A stretch of DNA of 64,000 bases from Xanthobacteraceae bacterium (GCA_023954195.1 JAMLIK010000001.1:1290628-1354627); one strand, 5' to 3'. Counted from the stretch's first letter, positions 10,904 through 21,714 are shown. A program made the numbers and translations. Notes: generated by a model not told the origin, from the sequence alone.

Positions 10904-11527
10904 ATGGCCCCCGCCCCGAAATCGCTGTTGCAGATCGCCGGCGCGCCGCTGCATCCGAGCCCGCTCAACGCCGCCGTGCTGGTGATTATCGACGCGCAGC
11001 TTGAATACGTCACCGGCGGCCTGCCGCTTGCCGGCGTCGATGCGGCGATCCGCGAGGCGGCGCTGCTGCTGGCGGTGGCGCGCAAGATCGCCATGCCGGT
11101 GTTTCACATCGTGCAGCACGCGCCGGCGGGGCGGCCGTTGTTCGCGGAAGACGGGCCAAACGCTGCGATCGTGCCGCAACTCAATCCCGCCGCCGGCGAG
11201 ATCGTGCTGCGCAAGCGGCTCCCCAACGCCTTCGCCGGCACCGATTTGCACGAGCTAATCAAAAGCACCGGCAGGCGCGAGATCATTTTCGCCGGCTTCA
11301 TGACCCATATGTGCGTCTCGGCCAGCGTCCGCGCCGCGCTCGACCTCGATTACCGCTCGACCGTGGTGGCCAACGCCACCGCGACGCGCGACCTGCCCGA
11401 TCCGCTCGGCGGCATGATCCCGGCCAGCGTCGTGCATCGCACCGCGCTGTCGGAACTGGCCGACCGCTTCGCCGTGGTGGTGAAGGATGTCGCCGCGCTG
11501 GTGCCGGCGGCGCGGCCGTCGGCGTGA
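10904..11527 (+). CDS. Isochorismatase-family cysteine hydrolase
   Basis: A 207-residue member of the isochorismatase-like hydrolases, a group including nicotinamidases, N-carbamoylsarcosine amidases and true isochorismatases. The catalytic triad is visible: Asp in VLVIIDAQLEYV, Lys in VLRKRLPNAFAGT, and the nucleophile Cys in GFMTHMCVSASVRAALDLDY. The substrate is not determinable, and no siderophore or NAD-salvage gene is nearby to suggest one. The ATG at 10904 starts the family homology at the correct distance from the first strand; upstream in-frame codons would run through a repeat. The gene stands alone. Confidence 0.88.
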   Translation: MAPAPKSLLQIAGAPLHPSPLNAAVLVIIDAQLEYVTGGLPLAGVDAAIREAALLLAVARKIAMPVFHIVQHAPAGRPLFAEDGPNAAIVPQLNPAAGEIVLRKRLPNAFAGTDLHELIKSTGRREIIFAGFMTHMCVSASVRAALDLDYRSTVVANATATRDLPDPLGGMIPASVVHRTALSELADRFAVVVKDVAALVPAARPSA

Positions 11528-11580
11528 ATCGCCGCGTCCCTCGGCGTTGCCGCGGGGAGCGCGGCAACCTCCGTCGCGGC

Positions 11581-12264
11581 TCAATTGAAGTGATAATTCA
11601 GGCCGGCCTTGACGGTGTGGAACGAGCCGCCGAGATTGACGCCGCTATAATTCTTGTCGCCGAAGTCGGCGTACATGTATTCGCCCTTGACCGACCAGCA
11701 AGGCGCGAACATCCATTCCGCGCCGCCGCCGACGGTCCAGCCGGGATGAACCTGCCGTTTGTTGTAGACGTTCACGCCGGCCACATCGACGGTCACCTTG
11801 TTGCTGGCCCAGGCATAGCCGCCCTTGACGTAGAGCAGCGCGGGGCCGAACGCGGCGCCGACGCGGCCGGTGACGCTGCCGAACGAGTTGATCTGGTCGC
11901 GGACGTCAGCGCCGAGGATGTTGCCGCCAATACCGATGTTGCCGCCGGCGGCGTCGACCTCGAGGCCGGCGACCAACTGGCTGCCCGGCATCTGCCAGTT
12001 ATAGCCGATCGCGCCGCCGCCGAAGCCGCCATTGACCTGATCGCTGCTGAAGGTGGCCGCGATGACTCCGGGAATGCTGCCGCGAAGCTCGCTGGACCAG
12101 CCGTAGCCGCCGAACGCCCCGATATAAAAGCCGGTCCAGTTGAGGCCCATGACCGGCGGCGGCGGCGCGGGCGCTTTTTCGTAATACGGCGCGAGATCGG
12201 CGGCGAAGGCGGTGGTGGTCGTCAACACCGCGCCAACGGCGGCGGCAAGAATTCGTTTCATCAT
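11581..12264 (-). CDS. Outer-membrane beta-barrel protein (Opa/porin-like family)
   Basis: A 227-residue secreted protein with a signal peptide at about residues 1-22 (ILAAAVGAVLTTTTAFA, cleavage before ADLAPYYEK). A short proline-rich segment is followed by the alternating hydrophobic strands of an eight-stranded barrel, starting at NWTGFYIGAFGGYGW. The C-terminus reads VKAGLNYHFN, close to the terminal aromatic pattern recognised by the BAM machinery. This type is very common in Bradyrhizobium relatives (the 25/31-kDa family) and is mainly structural; some members have been linked to host interaction. Two start codons in tandem (12264 and 12261) are equally possible. Confidence 0.87.
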   Translation of the reverse strand: MMKRILAAAVGAVLTTTTAFAADLAPYYEKAPAPPPPVMGLNWTGFYIGAFGGYGWSSELRGSIPGVIAATFSSDQVNGGFGGGAIGYNWQMPGSQLVAGLEVDAAGGNIGIGGNILGADVRDQINSFGSVTGRVGAAFGPALLYVKGGYAWASNKVTVDVAGVNVYNKRQVHPGWTVGGGAEWMFAPCWSVKGEYMYADFGDKNYSGVNLGGSFHTVKAGLNYHFN

Positions 12265-12611
12265 TCAGTCCCCAGCAAGATCATGCCGGGAAACGATAGC
12301 TACGAAACGTTAACCATATCCCAACATGCGATGAACCCGGCCACCTTGAGCCGCCGCGGGCGGCGGCGCTTCCGGATTCGTTTCAAATGACGGCATGACG
12401 ACGATGGCGCTCCGAAGCCCGGCGCGGTCCGCGCGCATGACGGCCGTTCCCATGTTGCGCCTGGCCCGGAACGCCGCCCTCACAGATTTTGATTGCGCTC
12501 GGGGCCGGAAGCTGACATCGGACTCTGCCATTGGATGCTGGCATCCAGCCCCCGGCGTCCAGACTCCGGCATCGAAAACCCTGACATCGGACTTTGACAT
12601 CGGACCGTGAC
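12265..12611. other. Divergent intergenic region with short direct repeats
   Basis: A 347-base region between the outer-membrane gene and glpD. CTGACATCGGACT occurs at 12512-12524 and again at 12581-12593, and GACATCGGAC a third time at 12596-12605, directly before glpD. Small frames on either strand are artefacts of these repeats. No clear GlpR operator is visible; a promoter for glpD is presumably included. Confidence 0.6.
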
Positions 12612-14134
12612 ATGGCGGGCGACATCCAGGAACCCGGCGAGTTCGACATCGCCATCGTCGGCGGCGGCATCAACGGCGCGGGCATCGCCCGCGACGCCGC
12701 CGGGCGGGGCCTGCGGGTCTATCTCTGCGAGCAGGACGATCTCGCCAGCGGCACCTCCTCGCGCTCGACCAAGCTGATCCACGGCGGCCTGCGCTATCTC
12801 GAACACTACGAATTCCGCCTGGTGCATGAGGCGCTCGCCGAGCGCGAGGTGCTGTGGGCGATGGCGCCGCACATCGTGCGGCCGCTGCGCTTCGTGCTGC
12901 CGCATCACGCCGGCCTGCGCCCGGCGTGGCTGCTGCGGCTCGGCCTGTTCCTCTACGACCATCTCGGCGGCCGCAAGGCGCTGCCGGCGACGCGCACGCT
13001 CGACCTGCGGCAGGACGCGGCCGGCGCGGCGCTGAAGGATCGCGCCGCGCGCGCGTTCGAATATTCCGACTGCTGGGTCGAGGATGCCCGCCTCGTCGTG
13101 CTCAACGCCATGGACGCGCGCGCGCGCGGCGCCGTGATCGAGACCCGCCACCGGCTGGTCGCGGGCAGCCGCGACAACGGCGTCTGGCGGCTCTCGATCG
13201 AGGACCGGGCGAGCGGCGCGCGCAAGGAACGGCGGGCGAAGCTGGTGGTGAACGCGGCCGGGCCGTGGGTCGGCGCGGTGCTCGGCGTCCTGCACGAAAA
13301 CGCCGCGGCGCGCGCGCGGCTGGTGAAGGGCTCGCATATCGTCGTGCCGAAACTGTTCGATCACGACCGCTGCTATATTTTCCAGAATGCCGACGGCCGC
13401 ATCGTCTTCGCGATTCCCTATGAGCGCGACTTCACGCTGATCGGCACCACCGATATCGACTATGCCGGCGATCCCGCCGCTGTCGCCGCCTCAACCGACG
13501 AAATCGATTATCTGTGCGCCGTCGCCAACGAATATTTCGCCAAAGCCGTCACCCGCGAGGATGTGGTGTGGACCTATTCGGGCGTGCGTTCGCTCTATGA
13601 CGACGGCGCGTCGGCGGCGCAGGAGGCGACGCGCGATTATGTGCTGACGCTCGACGCCGCGCCGGGGCAAGCGCCGTTCCTCTCCGTGTTCGGCGGCAAG
13701 ATCACCACCTATCGCCGGCTCGCCGAGGCGGCGCTTTCGAAATTGCAGCCGCATCTGCCCGGACTGCCGCCGGCCTGGACCGCCGGCGCGACGCTGCCCG
13801 GCGGCGATTTTCCGATGCAGGGTTTCGCGGCGCTGGTCGCCGATCTTCGCGCCGCATGGCCGGCGGTGCCGCCGCCGCTGCTGACGCGGCTCGCTCGCGC
13901 CTACGGCACGCGGGCGCGGGATATTCTGGGCGACGCCCGCGCATTGCCGGATCTGGGCCGATCGTTCGGGGCCGACCTTACCGAGGCGGAGGTGCGCTAC
14001 CTGGTCCGCGAGGAATGGGCGCGGCAGGCTGACGACGTTCTGTGGCGGCGCTCGAAACTCGGCCTGCGCGTGACGCCCCCTGATGCGGCATCGCTCGGGG
14101 CCTATCTGCAAAACGCCGCCGTGACGGAAAACGC

Positions 14135-14138
<4 letters not shown>
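12612..14138 (+). CDS. glpD: Glycerol-3-phosphate dehydrogenase (FAD-dependent, respiratory)
   Basis: A 508-residue flavoprotein that oxidises sn-glycerol-3-phosphate to dihydroxyacetone phosphate and passes electrons to the quinone pool at the inner membrane. The FAD-binding Rossmann motif [17 protein letters not shown] sits near the N-terminus, followed by the DAO-family segment [19 protein letters not shown]. The C-terminal helical domain (from about residue 400) is present, giving normal family length. The start is the ATG at 12612, which places the dinucleotide fold at residue about 15. glpK follows with a 4-base overlap, so the two steps of glycerol catabolism are translated together. 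No glpF or glpR is adjacent. Confidence 0.96.
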
Positions 14139-15628
<1,490 letters not shown>

Positions 15629-15652
15629 CGACAACGACATCCGCTCCCGCGC

Positions 15653-15862
15653 TCAAATGCGCGTCAAGGCGCGGCCTTTGTGAGCCGCGACATGATCGGT
15701 CTTGTCGCTCTTGATTTCGTATTGCGGATCGTCTTCCGAAGCGCGATGCGTGTAGCCCTTGTAATCGAAATCCGAGGTGTGAACGGCAATGATTTTGCCT
15801 GACACCCGGCCGGCCTCCGAATTCCAACTGACGTGATCGCCGATCCTGAATCGTTCCGTCAT
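15653..15862 (-). CDS. DUF2945/HVA1-type Tudor-like small protein
   Basis: A 69-residue protein of the DUF2945 (hypervirulence-associated, Tudor-like) family, whose cellular role is unknown. The family pattern is clear: FRIGDHVSWNSEAGRVSGKI at the start, a central HRASEDDPQYEIKSDKTDH, and the ending AAHKGRALTRI. It is predicted to be a small all-beta barrel. The ATG at 15862 gives the normal family length, whereas longer in-frame starts add a low-complexity leader. It sits directly downstream of the molybdopterin oxidoreductase gene on the same strand with a 32-base gap and may be co-transcribed. Confidence 0.85.
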   Translation of the reverse strand: MTERFRIGDHVSWNSEAGRVSGKIIAVHTSDFDYKGYTHRASEDDPQYEIKSDKTDHVAAHKGRALTRI

Positions 15863-15894
15863 CCCTCGAACCCCTGGTTTGCCGTGGACGCCTG

Positions 15895-18738
15895 TCACGA
15901 CGGCACCGTCAGCGTCTGCGGCGCGGCCTGCCTGATCCGGGTCAACAGCCATGCGCGCTGGCGCGCGTTGCGGCTCTCGATACCGGCGAGGTCATGCTCC
16001 AGCTCGCGATCCGCGAGCGCGCGCGCGGCCTGAACGAGGACCGCCGCGGAGACCATGCTTTCATTGACCATCAGCCACAGATCCTGCAAATCGCGTAGCA
16101 GGCCGAAGCCGGTCTGCGGCCGGCCGATCGACAGCGCCCTGTCGAGCGCCGCCGGCTCGCCCTCGATTCCCTCGCCGTATTTTTCGCCGTAAGGGCGCAG
16201 CGCGGCGGCGTTCGCCCGCGACCAGCCGATGAACAGCGCGCTCTGCTGGCCGATATCCGGGGTGAGCGGATGGGCGTCGCGCAGCTTTTCCCAGCACGCG
16301 ATCAGACGGGCCTCGCTGGCCTGAAGCAGGCCGATATAATCGGCGAGACAGGGGCGGCCCGCGGCCGCGCCCCGGCGTTGCGCCCCGCGCCCGGCGTGCC
16401 TGGTCGGGTCCGGTTGCGGCAGGGTCGCGCCCGAAACCTTCTCCAGCCTGACCGCGGCATATTTGAAATGCGGCTGCTTGCTGACCGGATCCCAGTCATA
16501 CAGCGTCAGTTCATTGGCCGCGCGCGGCCGGCCGGGATCGTCCCAATAGCCGTAGTGAAACGGCATGAACAGCGTGCCCGGCTCGATATCGCCGATCCGG
16601 GCCGGCGCCTCGGCGACCCCGCGGCGCGAGGCGACGCGCACCATGTCGTCCTCGACGATGCCGAGACGCCGCGCGTCGTCGGCGTTGATCTGGACGAAGG
16701 CGTCGGGCGCGGCATCGCGAAGCGCTTTCGAACGGCCGGTTTTGGTGCGGGTGTGGAAGTGATAGACGACGCGGCCGGTCGTCAGGAAGAACGGATAGGC
16801 GTCGTCGGGCTCCTCCACCGGCGCAACATATTCGGCGGCGCGCAGCAGGGCCCGCCCGTTCGGCCGCCGCGCACGATATTCCTCAGCGGTGATCGCCGCC
16901 CCGGTCAGGAGATCGTGGCCGTAACTTTCGCAATAGTCCGGATCGGTCGGGAATTGGAGGTCGGCGTAATAGCGCGCCGAACCGTCCGGGTGCTTGTCAT
17001 TGCACGGCCAGGGAATGCCCGAGCCGCCGGTGAGTTTCGCATAGGTGAGACCCGAATAATCGCACGGCCGGCCCCGGCTGCATTCGCGCCACGCATTGAA
17101 CGCGCCTTCCGCGTCCGTCCACTTGATCAGCGGCGCGCCGTCCTTGTCGCGAAAATCCATCCGCCGGGCGAAGTCGAGGAAAATATCGAGATCCGATTTC
17201 GCCTCGCCGGGCGGCTCGACCGCCTTGTTGTTGAGATGCACGACACGATCCACATTGGTCGAGCAGCCGGTCTTCTCGCCCCAGATCGCGGCCGGCAGCA
17301 CCACGTCGGCCAGTTCCGCCGTTTCGGTCATGAAGGCATCCTGCACGATGACGAACACGCCCTGCCTGCGCAGGGTGGCGCGCACGCGGTTCAGGTCGGG
17401 GATGGATACCGCCGGGTTGGTGCCGATGATCCACAACACCCGGATCGACCCCGCCATGGCATAGTCGAAAATCTGCAACGCATGGGTCGGAGGGCCCCAG
17501 TCCGGCAACGTCGCCGGGTCCACGTTCCACAGCCTGGCCATCTCCTGAACATGTCGCGGATTGCCGAAATTGCGGAACCCGGACAGGTCGCCGCCCGACC
17601 CGGTCTCGCGGCTGTTCTCGGCGGTAGGCTGCCCGTTCATTTGCAGGATGCCGCAGCCGGGCCGGCCGATGCGGCCCAGCACCAGGTTGACATTGTTGAC
17701 CTGCACCGCCGCCGCGGTCCCCTGATTGGACTGATAGACGCCTTGAAGGCAGGTCGACAGCAGCATCTTCGAACCGCCGATCATCGCGGCGGCCTGCCTG
17801 AGCTGGTCGGCCGGTATGCGCGCGATGCCGGCGACCCGCTCGGGCGTGTAGCCGGCGACGGTGCCGGCCAGTTCGTCGAAGCCGAGCGTATGCGCGTCGA
17901 TGAAAGCGCGGTCGGCATGGCCCTGCGCGATCAATTCCCGGATCAGGCCGTTCAGCACCGCGACATTGGTCCCGAGCCGCGGCTGGATATGAAGATCGGC
18001 CTCCGCCGCCGTCGCGGTGCGGCGCGGGTCGATCACGATCATCCGCGACGGCGGCCGCGCGCGCCGACGGTCGAGCACCCGCGCCCACAGCACCGTGGCG
18101 GTCGCCGCCATGTCGTGGCCGACGAACAGAAAGCAATCGGCGATATCGACGTCCTCATACGTCCCCGGCTGTCCGTCCGCGCCGAAGGTTTCCTTGAGCG
18201 CCGCCCCCGCCGTCGCCGTGCACAGGCGGGTGTTGCCGTCGATATGCAGCGTGCCGATGCCGGCGGTTCGAATGACGCTGAGGGTGTAGTTTTCCTCGGC
18301 GAAAAGCTGGCCGGAGGTGTAGAAGCCGATCGCGCCGGGGGTATAGTTTGCTTTCGCATCCTTCATGCGGGTGACGATGTCCTCCATCGCCTGGTCCCAG
18401 CCCGCCCGCTCGAACCGTTCGCCGCGGCGGAGCAACGGATGGGTCAGCCGGTCGGCGCTGGCGTTGGCGACCCAGCCGTGAAGCCCCTTGGGACCGAGAC
18501 GGCCACGGTTGACGACATCGGCTTCCCGTCCACGGACACCGACGATCCGCCCGCCCGGCCGGTCATCCTTGACGCCGATGTCGATTCCGCAGCCGTTCGA
18601 GCACAGAAAGCAGCAGGCCTGAACCCACCGGTCGGGCGCCTCCTCCACGTTCTGATCCACCCGAGCGGGCCAGCGCGCCTCCAGGGACGGCGTACGGGGA
18701 CCCCAGATATCGGCGATGCTGTCTCGGGTGGCGGACAT
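15895..18738 (-). CDS. Molybdopterin oxidoreductase, nitrate reductase/formate dehydrogenase superfamily
   Basis: A 947-residue cytoplasmic protein (no Tat signal) of the Mo-bisMGD family. Order: an N-terminal [4Fe-4S] segment at residues 42-85, the catalytic domain to about residue 690, the molybdopterin-binding C-terminal domain (about 640-760), then an extra helical extension of about 170 residues that I do not recognise. The probable molybdenum ligand is Cys173 in GNTRLCTATAGAALKETFG. The cluster motif has Cys43, Cys46 and Cys50, but the fourth position reads GRLGPKG, where most relatives have GRLCPKG. It most resembles soluble assimilatory-type nitrate reductases, but no NasB, nitrite reductase or nitrate transporter gene is nearby, so the substrate is open. 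Confidence 0.85.
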   Translation of the reverse strand: MSATRDSIADIWGPRTPSLEARWPARVDQNVEEAPDRWVQACCFLCSNGCGIDIGVKDDRPGGRIVGVRGREADVVNRGRLGPKGLHGWVANASADRLTHPLLRRGERFERAGWDQAMEDIVTRMKDAKANYTPGAIGFYTSGQLFAEENYTLSVIRTAGIGTLHIDGNTRLCTATAGAALKETFGADGQPGTYEDVDIADCFLFVGHDMAATATVLWARVLDRRRARPPSRMIVIDPRRTATAAEADLHIQPRLGTNVAVLNGLIRELIAQGHADRAFIDAHTLGFDELAGTVAGYTPERVAGIARIPADQLRQAAAMIGGSKMLLSTCLQGVYQSNQGTAAAVQVNNVNLVLGRIGRPGCGILQMNGQPTAENSRETGSGGDLSGFRNFGNPRHVQEMARLWNVDPATLPDWGPPTHALQIFDYAMAGSIRVLWIIGTNPAVSIPDLNRVRATLRRQGVFVIVQDAFMTETAELADVVLPAAIWGEKTGCSTNVDRVVHLNNKAVEPPGEAKSDLDIFLDFARRMDFRDKDGAPLIKWTDAEGAFNAWRECSRGRPCDYSGLTYAKLTGGSGIPWPCNDKHPDGSARYYADLQFPTDPDYCESYGHDLLTGAAITAEEYRARRPNGRALLRAAEYVAPVEEPDDAYPFFLTTGRVVYHFHTRTKTGRSKALRDAAPDAFVQINADDARRLGIVEDDMVRVASRRGVAEAPARIGDIEPGTLFMPFHYGYWDDPGRPRAANELTLYDWDPVSKQPHFKYAAVRLEKVSGATLPQPDPTRHAGRGAQRRGAAAGRPCLADYIGLLQASEARLIACWEKLRDAHPLTPDIGQQSALFIGWSRANAAALRPYGEKYGEGIEGEPAALDRALSIGRPQTGFGLLRDLQDLWLMVNESMVSAAVLVQAARALADRELEHDLAGIESRNARQRAWLLTRIRQAAPQTLTVPS

Positions 18739-18754
18739 ATCACGCTCCTCGGCC

Positions 18755-18792
18755 TATGAATTCTGGCTTAGGGTATGAATTCTGGCTTAGGG
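18755..18792. repeat. Perfect 19-bp tandem duplication
   Basis: TATGAATTCTGGCTTAGGG occurs twice, head to tail. The second copy carries the TAA stop codon of the upstream 82-residue gene (18787-18789), and the first lies 16 bases before the oxidoreductase start. It looks like a recent slippage duplication and changes the spacing between the two genes. Confidence 0.9.
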
Positions 18793-19035
18793 ATTACCTC
18801 CCGCGCCGCGATCATCGCGCCAGAATGCCGGCATCAGGTCCTCCTCGACGATGACGCGCGCGGCCTGCGGCGTCTGCGGGCCGCCGTCGAGATCGAGGCG
18901 CGTGGCCGCGTCGAAAAGCAGGTCGCGCAGGTCTTCGACCGAGAGCAGATTCTTCGCGATCAGCTTGTGCACCAGGGCCTGTAAAATCAGGTCATTGACC
19001 TCGCCGTGCCCGAGCGGCGCCAGTTTCTCGACCAT
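18787..19035 (-). CDS. Small hypothetical protein upstream of the molybdopterin oxidoreductase
   Basis: An 82-residue acidic, helical protein (segments LILQALVHKLIAKNLLSVED and DLLFDAATRLDLDGGPQT). I do not recognise the family. Good support for translation: GGAGG eight bases before the ATG at 19035, GC-rich third codon positions, and tight packing between cbpM (39-base gap) and the oxidoreductase (48-base gap), all on the same strand. Its position suggests a small accessory or maturation factor for either neighbour, but this is inference only. The stop codon lies within a 19-bp tandem repeat. Confidence 0.65.
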   Translation of the reverse strand: MVEKLAPLGHGEVNDLILQALVHKLIAKNLLSVEDLRDLLFDAATRLDLDGGPQTPQAARVIVEEDLMPAFWRDDRGAGGNP

Positions 19036-19074
19036 CGCTGCGACCTCCGCCTTCGCAATCCGTCCGATGCCGGC

Positions 19075-19368
19075 TCAGGACGATCGATTCGCGGGCTCCC
19101 CGCCGATCCCCGCATGCAATTGCTTGAGAAGGTGGCGCAGACCGTGAAGCTGATCGACAAGATGAAGGACGACATCGATGCCTTCGTCGTTAACGCCGAA
19201 ATCGCCCTTGAGATCCTGAATCAGCCGCGCGCGCGCGATATCTTGATCGGAAAAACTCAACCCGGCCGGCGTTTCCTCGGGAATGATCCATTGCTGTTCG
19301 AGCCAGAACTCCAATGTCTGCCCCTGAAGGCCGGACGTGACCAGAAATTCCTGCTTGCTAAAGGTCAT
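19075..19368 (-). CDS. cbpM: Chaperone modulator CbpM
   Basis: A 97-residue MerR-like protein that binds and restrains the DnaJ-type co-chaperone CbpA. The family pattern is visible: a hydrophobic first helix, LEFWLEQQWIIPEE, and ARARLIQDLKGDFGVNDEGI followed by a helix ending LHGLRHLLKQL. The start codon overlaps the stop of the upstream cbpA by four bases (ATGA), so the two are translationally coupled in the standard order cbpA-cbpM. Confidence 0.88.
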   Translation of the reverse strand: MTFSKQEFLVTSGLQGQTLEFWLEQQWIIPEETPAGLSFSDQDIARARLIQDLKGDFGVNDEGIDVVLHLVDQLHGLRHLLKQLHAGIGGEPANRSS

Positions 19369-20273
19369 GACACACCGCCTTCGCGTGGATTGAATTCCTT
19401 GCCCCTGGCCCAGTTCTCGACGAAGGCTTCGAGGTCCGGATCCGGCGTTCTCGGGAGGACGATTTTCAATTTCACCAGCTCGTCGCCATTGCCGCCGCCG
19501 CGACGCGGCGCGCCCTTGCCCTTGAGCCGCAGCGTCGTCCCGGTGTTGGCGCCTTTCGGCACCACCATGGTGACGTCGCCGGTCGGCGTCGGAACGCGGA
19601 TGCGCCCGCCGAGCACCGCTTCGGACAGCGACACCGGCAGTTCCAGCGCGATGTTGTCGCCGTCGCGGGTAAAGCGCGGATCGGGCACGACCTCCACCTC
19701 GATCAGCGCGTCGCCGGGATGCCCCTTGCCGAGGCCGGGCGCGCCCTTGCCCTTCAGGCGGAGAATCTGGCCGTCGGTCAGGCCGGGCGGAATTTTCACG
19801 TCGAGGGAGCCGCCGTCCGGCAGCGTGATGCGCTTGTTGGCGCCGGTGATGGTTTCGACGAAATCGACCGGCAAGCGGTAATGCAGGTCTTCGCCATGGC
19901 GGTTGGCGCGCGCCTGCTGGCTCCGCCGCAGCAACTCCGCGAACGCGTCCTCGGAATCCGCGAAATCGGCGTATCCGGCATTGCTGGCGTAGCGATAGCT
20001 GTCGTCGGCGTCGGCGTAGTCGCGATAGAAATGCTGTTGCGGCCGCTCCGCGCCGCTCGCGTCGATCTCGCCGGCGTCGAAACGCTTGCGCTTCTCGGCG
20101 TCGCCCAGCAGATCGTAGGCGGCCGCGGCTTCCTTGAATTTCTCCTCGGCGCCCTTGTCGCCCGGATTGAGATCGGGGTGCAGCTTCTTCGCCAGCTTTC
20201 GATAGGCTTTCTGAATTTCAGCCGCGGAGGCCGACGGCGAAACGCCGAGCACATGGTATGGATTGTCAGCCAC
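19365..20273 (-). CDS. cbpA: DnaJ-class co-chaperone CbpA
   Basis: A 302-residue type-II J-protein that stimulates DnaK ATPase activity. Residues 1-68 form the J domain, with the essential HPD in KKLHPDLNPGDKGAEEKF. A short linker follows, then two beta-rich C-terminal substrate-binding domains (from about 120), with VKIPPGLTDGQILRLKGKG and the repeat-like RLKGKGAPRRGGGNGDELV. There is no Cys-rich zinc domain, which separates it from DnaJ itself. Length is normal for CbpA. It is the first gene of a run cbpA-cbpM-82aa-oxidoreductase on one strand, so the chaperone pair may assist the large molybdoenzyme. Confidence 0.92.
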   Translation of the reverse strand: MADNPYHVLGVSPSASAAEIQKAYRKLAKKLHPDLNPGDKGAEEKFKEAAAAYDLLGDAEKRKRFDAGEIDASGAERPQQHFYRDYADADDSYRYASNAGYADFADSEDAFAELLRRSQQARANRHGEDLHYRLPVDFVETITGANKRITLPDGGSLDVKIPPGLTDGQILRLKGKGAPGLGKGHPGDALIEVEVVPDPRFTRDGDNIALELPVSLSEAVLGGRIRVPTPTGDVTMVVPKGANTGTTLRLKGKGAPRRGGGNGDELVKLKIVLPRTPDPDLEAFVENWARGKEFNPREGGVS

Positions 20274-20486
20274 CTCAAATCTCCTCGCCGGTCGCGGTCA
20301 AGCATACTTCAGACCTCAAGCCCGGTTCAAATGGCAGGGTTCGCCTCGCGGCGGCCCGGCGGAATTCAAACCGTTGCCGCCAGATGCCCTCATGGACTTC
20401 CCATTTCTTTCGGGTCATTTTGAAAGAAACGGGCAACCACGCCGCCCGCTTTGGCGTGCGAGTTCCCGATGAATGACGAGGATCGA

Positions 20487-21563
20487 ATGTCCGCGCCCAA
20501 TCCTTCCGCGCCACTTGCTCAGTCGGAACAGGACCGGTTGCGCGGCATCGCCGCGCGGCTCGAACGCGCGCTGCGAACCGGACCGGACGCCGGCCTTCGC
20601 GTCCGGGATTTCGACGTGATGGAGGACGGCCACGCCGGGCTGACATTCGGCTTCGATCTGCGCGAGGCGACGGGCGCGTCACGCGGCCGCTATATCCTCA
20701 AGATGGCGCCGGTGGGCGTCGCGCGCCGCGGCAACACCGACGTCTTCCGCCAAAGCCCGCTGCTCAAGGCGCTCAAGCGGCAGGGGCTGCCGGTGCCCGA
20801 CGTGCCATGGGCCTCATCGCAGGACGCGCCGCTCGGCGCGCCGTTCATCGTCATGGAGCGGCTTGCCGGCCGCGTCTTCGTGGTGTGGGAGCCGCATCCG
20901 TCGTTTTCGCGCGATCCGGCCGACCTGCGCCGGATCTGGCTTCAGGCCGGCGCCCTGCTGGCGCAGGTTCATCGCGTCGACTGGCGCGCGACCTTGTCCG
21001 GATGGGAACAACCGCGCGCGCTGATCGACGAACTCGATCAGTGGACCCGGATTTTCAAGCACGCCGAGGATCCCGCCTGGTACGCGGCGGGAATGCGGCT
21101 TGGCGAATCGTTGCGCGCCGGTCTGCCGGACGCCGCCCCGGTGGGCCTGGTTCACGGCGACTTCCAGCCCGGCAATATTCTCTACGAGGACGGGCAGGTT
21201 CGCGGGCTGATCGATTGGGAATTGTCCTCGATCGGCGCGCAGGGCCTCGATCTCGGCTGGATGCTGATGATGATCGATCCGCGGGCGTGGCACCCCGGCT
21301 GGCAGCCGGTGGCGCCGCTGGCGGGCGCCGACGTCATCGATGCCTATCGCGCGGCCGGCGGGCCGGCGCTGGCGAACCTCGCCTGGTATCAGGCCCTCGC
21401 CCAGTATCGCCTCGGCGCGATCGCCTGTCTCAATGTCAAGCTGCATCGCTCGGGCAAGCGGCCGGACGATTTGTGGGAGCGATTCGCCCCCTCCATTCCC
21501 CACCTGCTCGGGCGCGGAATCGAACTGGCGGAGCGGGCGGGACTCGACAAGCAGGGAATGTGA
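20487..21563 (+). CDS. Aminoglycoside-phosphotransferase-family kinase (ACAD10-like)
   Basis: A 358-residue protein with a protein-kinase-like fold. Key motifs: the catalytic LVHGDFQPGNILYEDGQV (HGDxxxxN) near residue 215 and the metal-binding GLIDWELSSIGAQGLDLGW shortly after. It resembles the kinases often associated with acyl-CoA dehydrogenases rather than true antibiotic-resistance enzymes, so the substrate is probably a hydroxyl-bearing metabolite or acyl group; this is inference. The ATG at 20487 has GAGGA five bases upstream. Another ATG at 20469 is in frame but lacks a good ribosome-binding site. Confidence 0.82.
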   Translation: MSAPNPSAPLAQSEQDRLRGIAARLERALRTGPDAGLRVRDFDVMEDGHAGLTFGFDLREATGASRGRYILKMAPVGVARRGNTDVFRQSPLLKALKRQGLPVPDVPWASSQDAPLGAPFIVMERLAGRVFVVWEPHPSFSRDPADLRRIWLQAGALLAQVHRVDWRATLSGWEQPRALIDELDQWTRIFKHAEDPAWYAAGMRLGESLRAGLPDAAPVGLVHGDFQPGNILYEDGQVRGLIDWELSSIGAQGLDLGWMLMMIDPRAWHPGWQPVAPLAGADVIDAYRAAGGPALANLAWYQALAQYRLGAIACLNVKLHRSGKRPDDLWERFAPSIPHLLGRGIELAERAGLDKQGM

Positions 21564-21714
21564 CCCACGCCGCGGAGGCGATCGCGCACAAGGCTTCGGC
21601 GGCGCGGATTACTACAACTTGCAGTTGCATTCAACGAAGAACCATCGTTTAATCGTCGCGTCTCAAGACACTTTTTTGCGTGGGGCGTCGCCACGGGAGT
21701 CAGGGAGGGATCCG

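Noticed and set aside
11311..12390. Open frame opposite the outer-membrane protein gene
   Set aside because: Antisense to a protein with a clear signal peptide and barrel pattern.
12310..12610. Small open frames on both strands upstream of glpD
   Set aside because: They consist mostly of the direct repeats there and look alike on both strands; no initiation signal.
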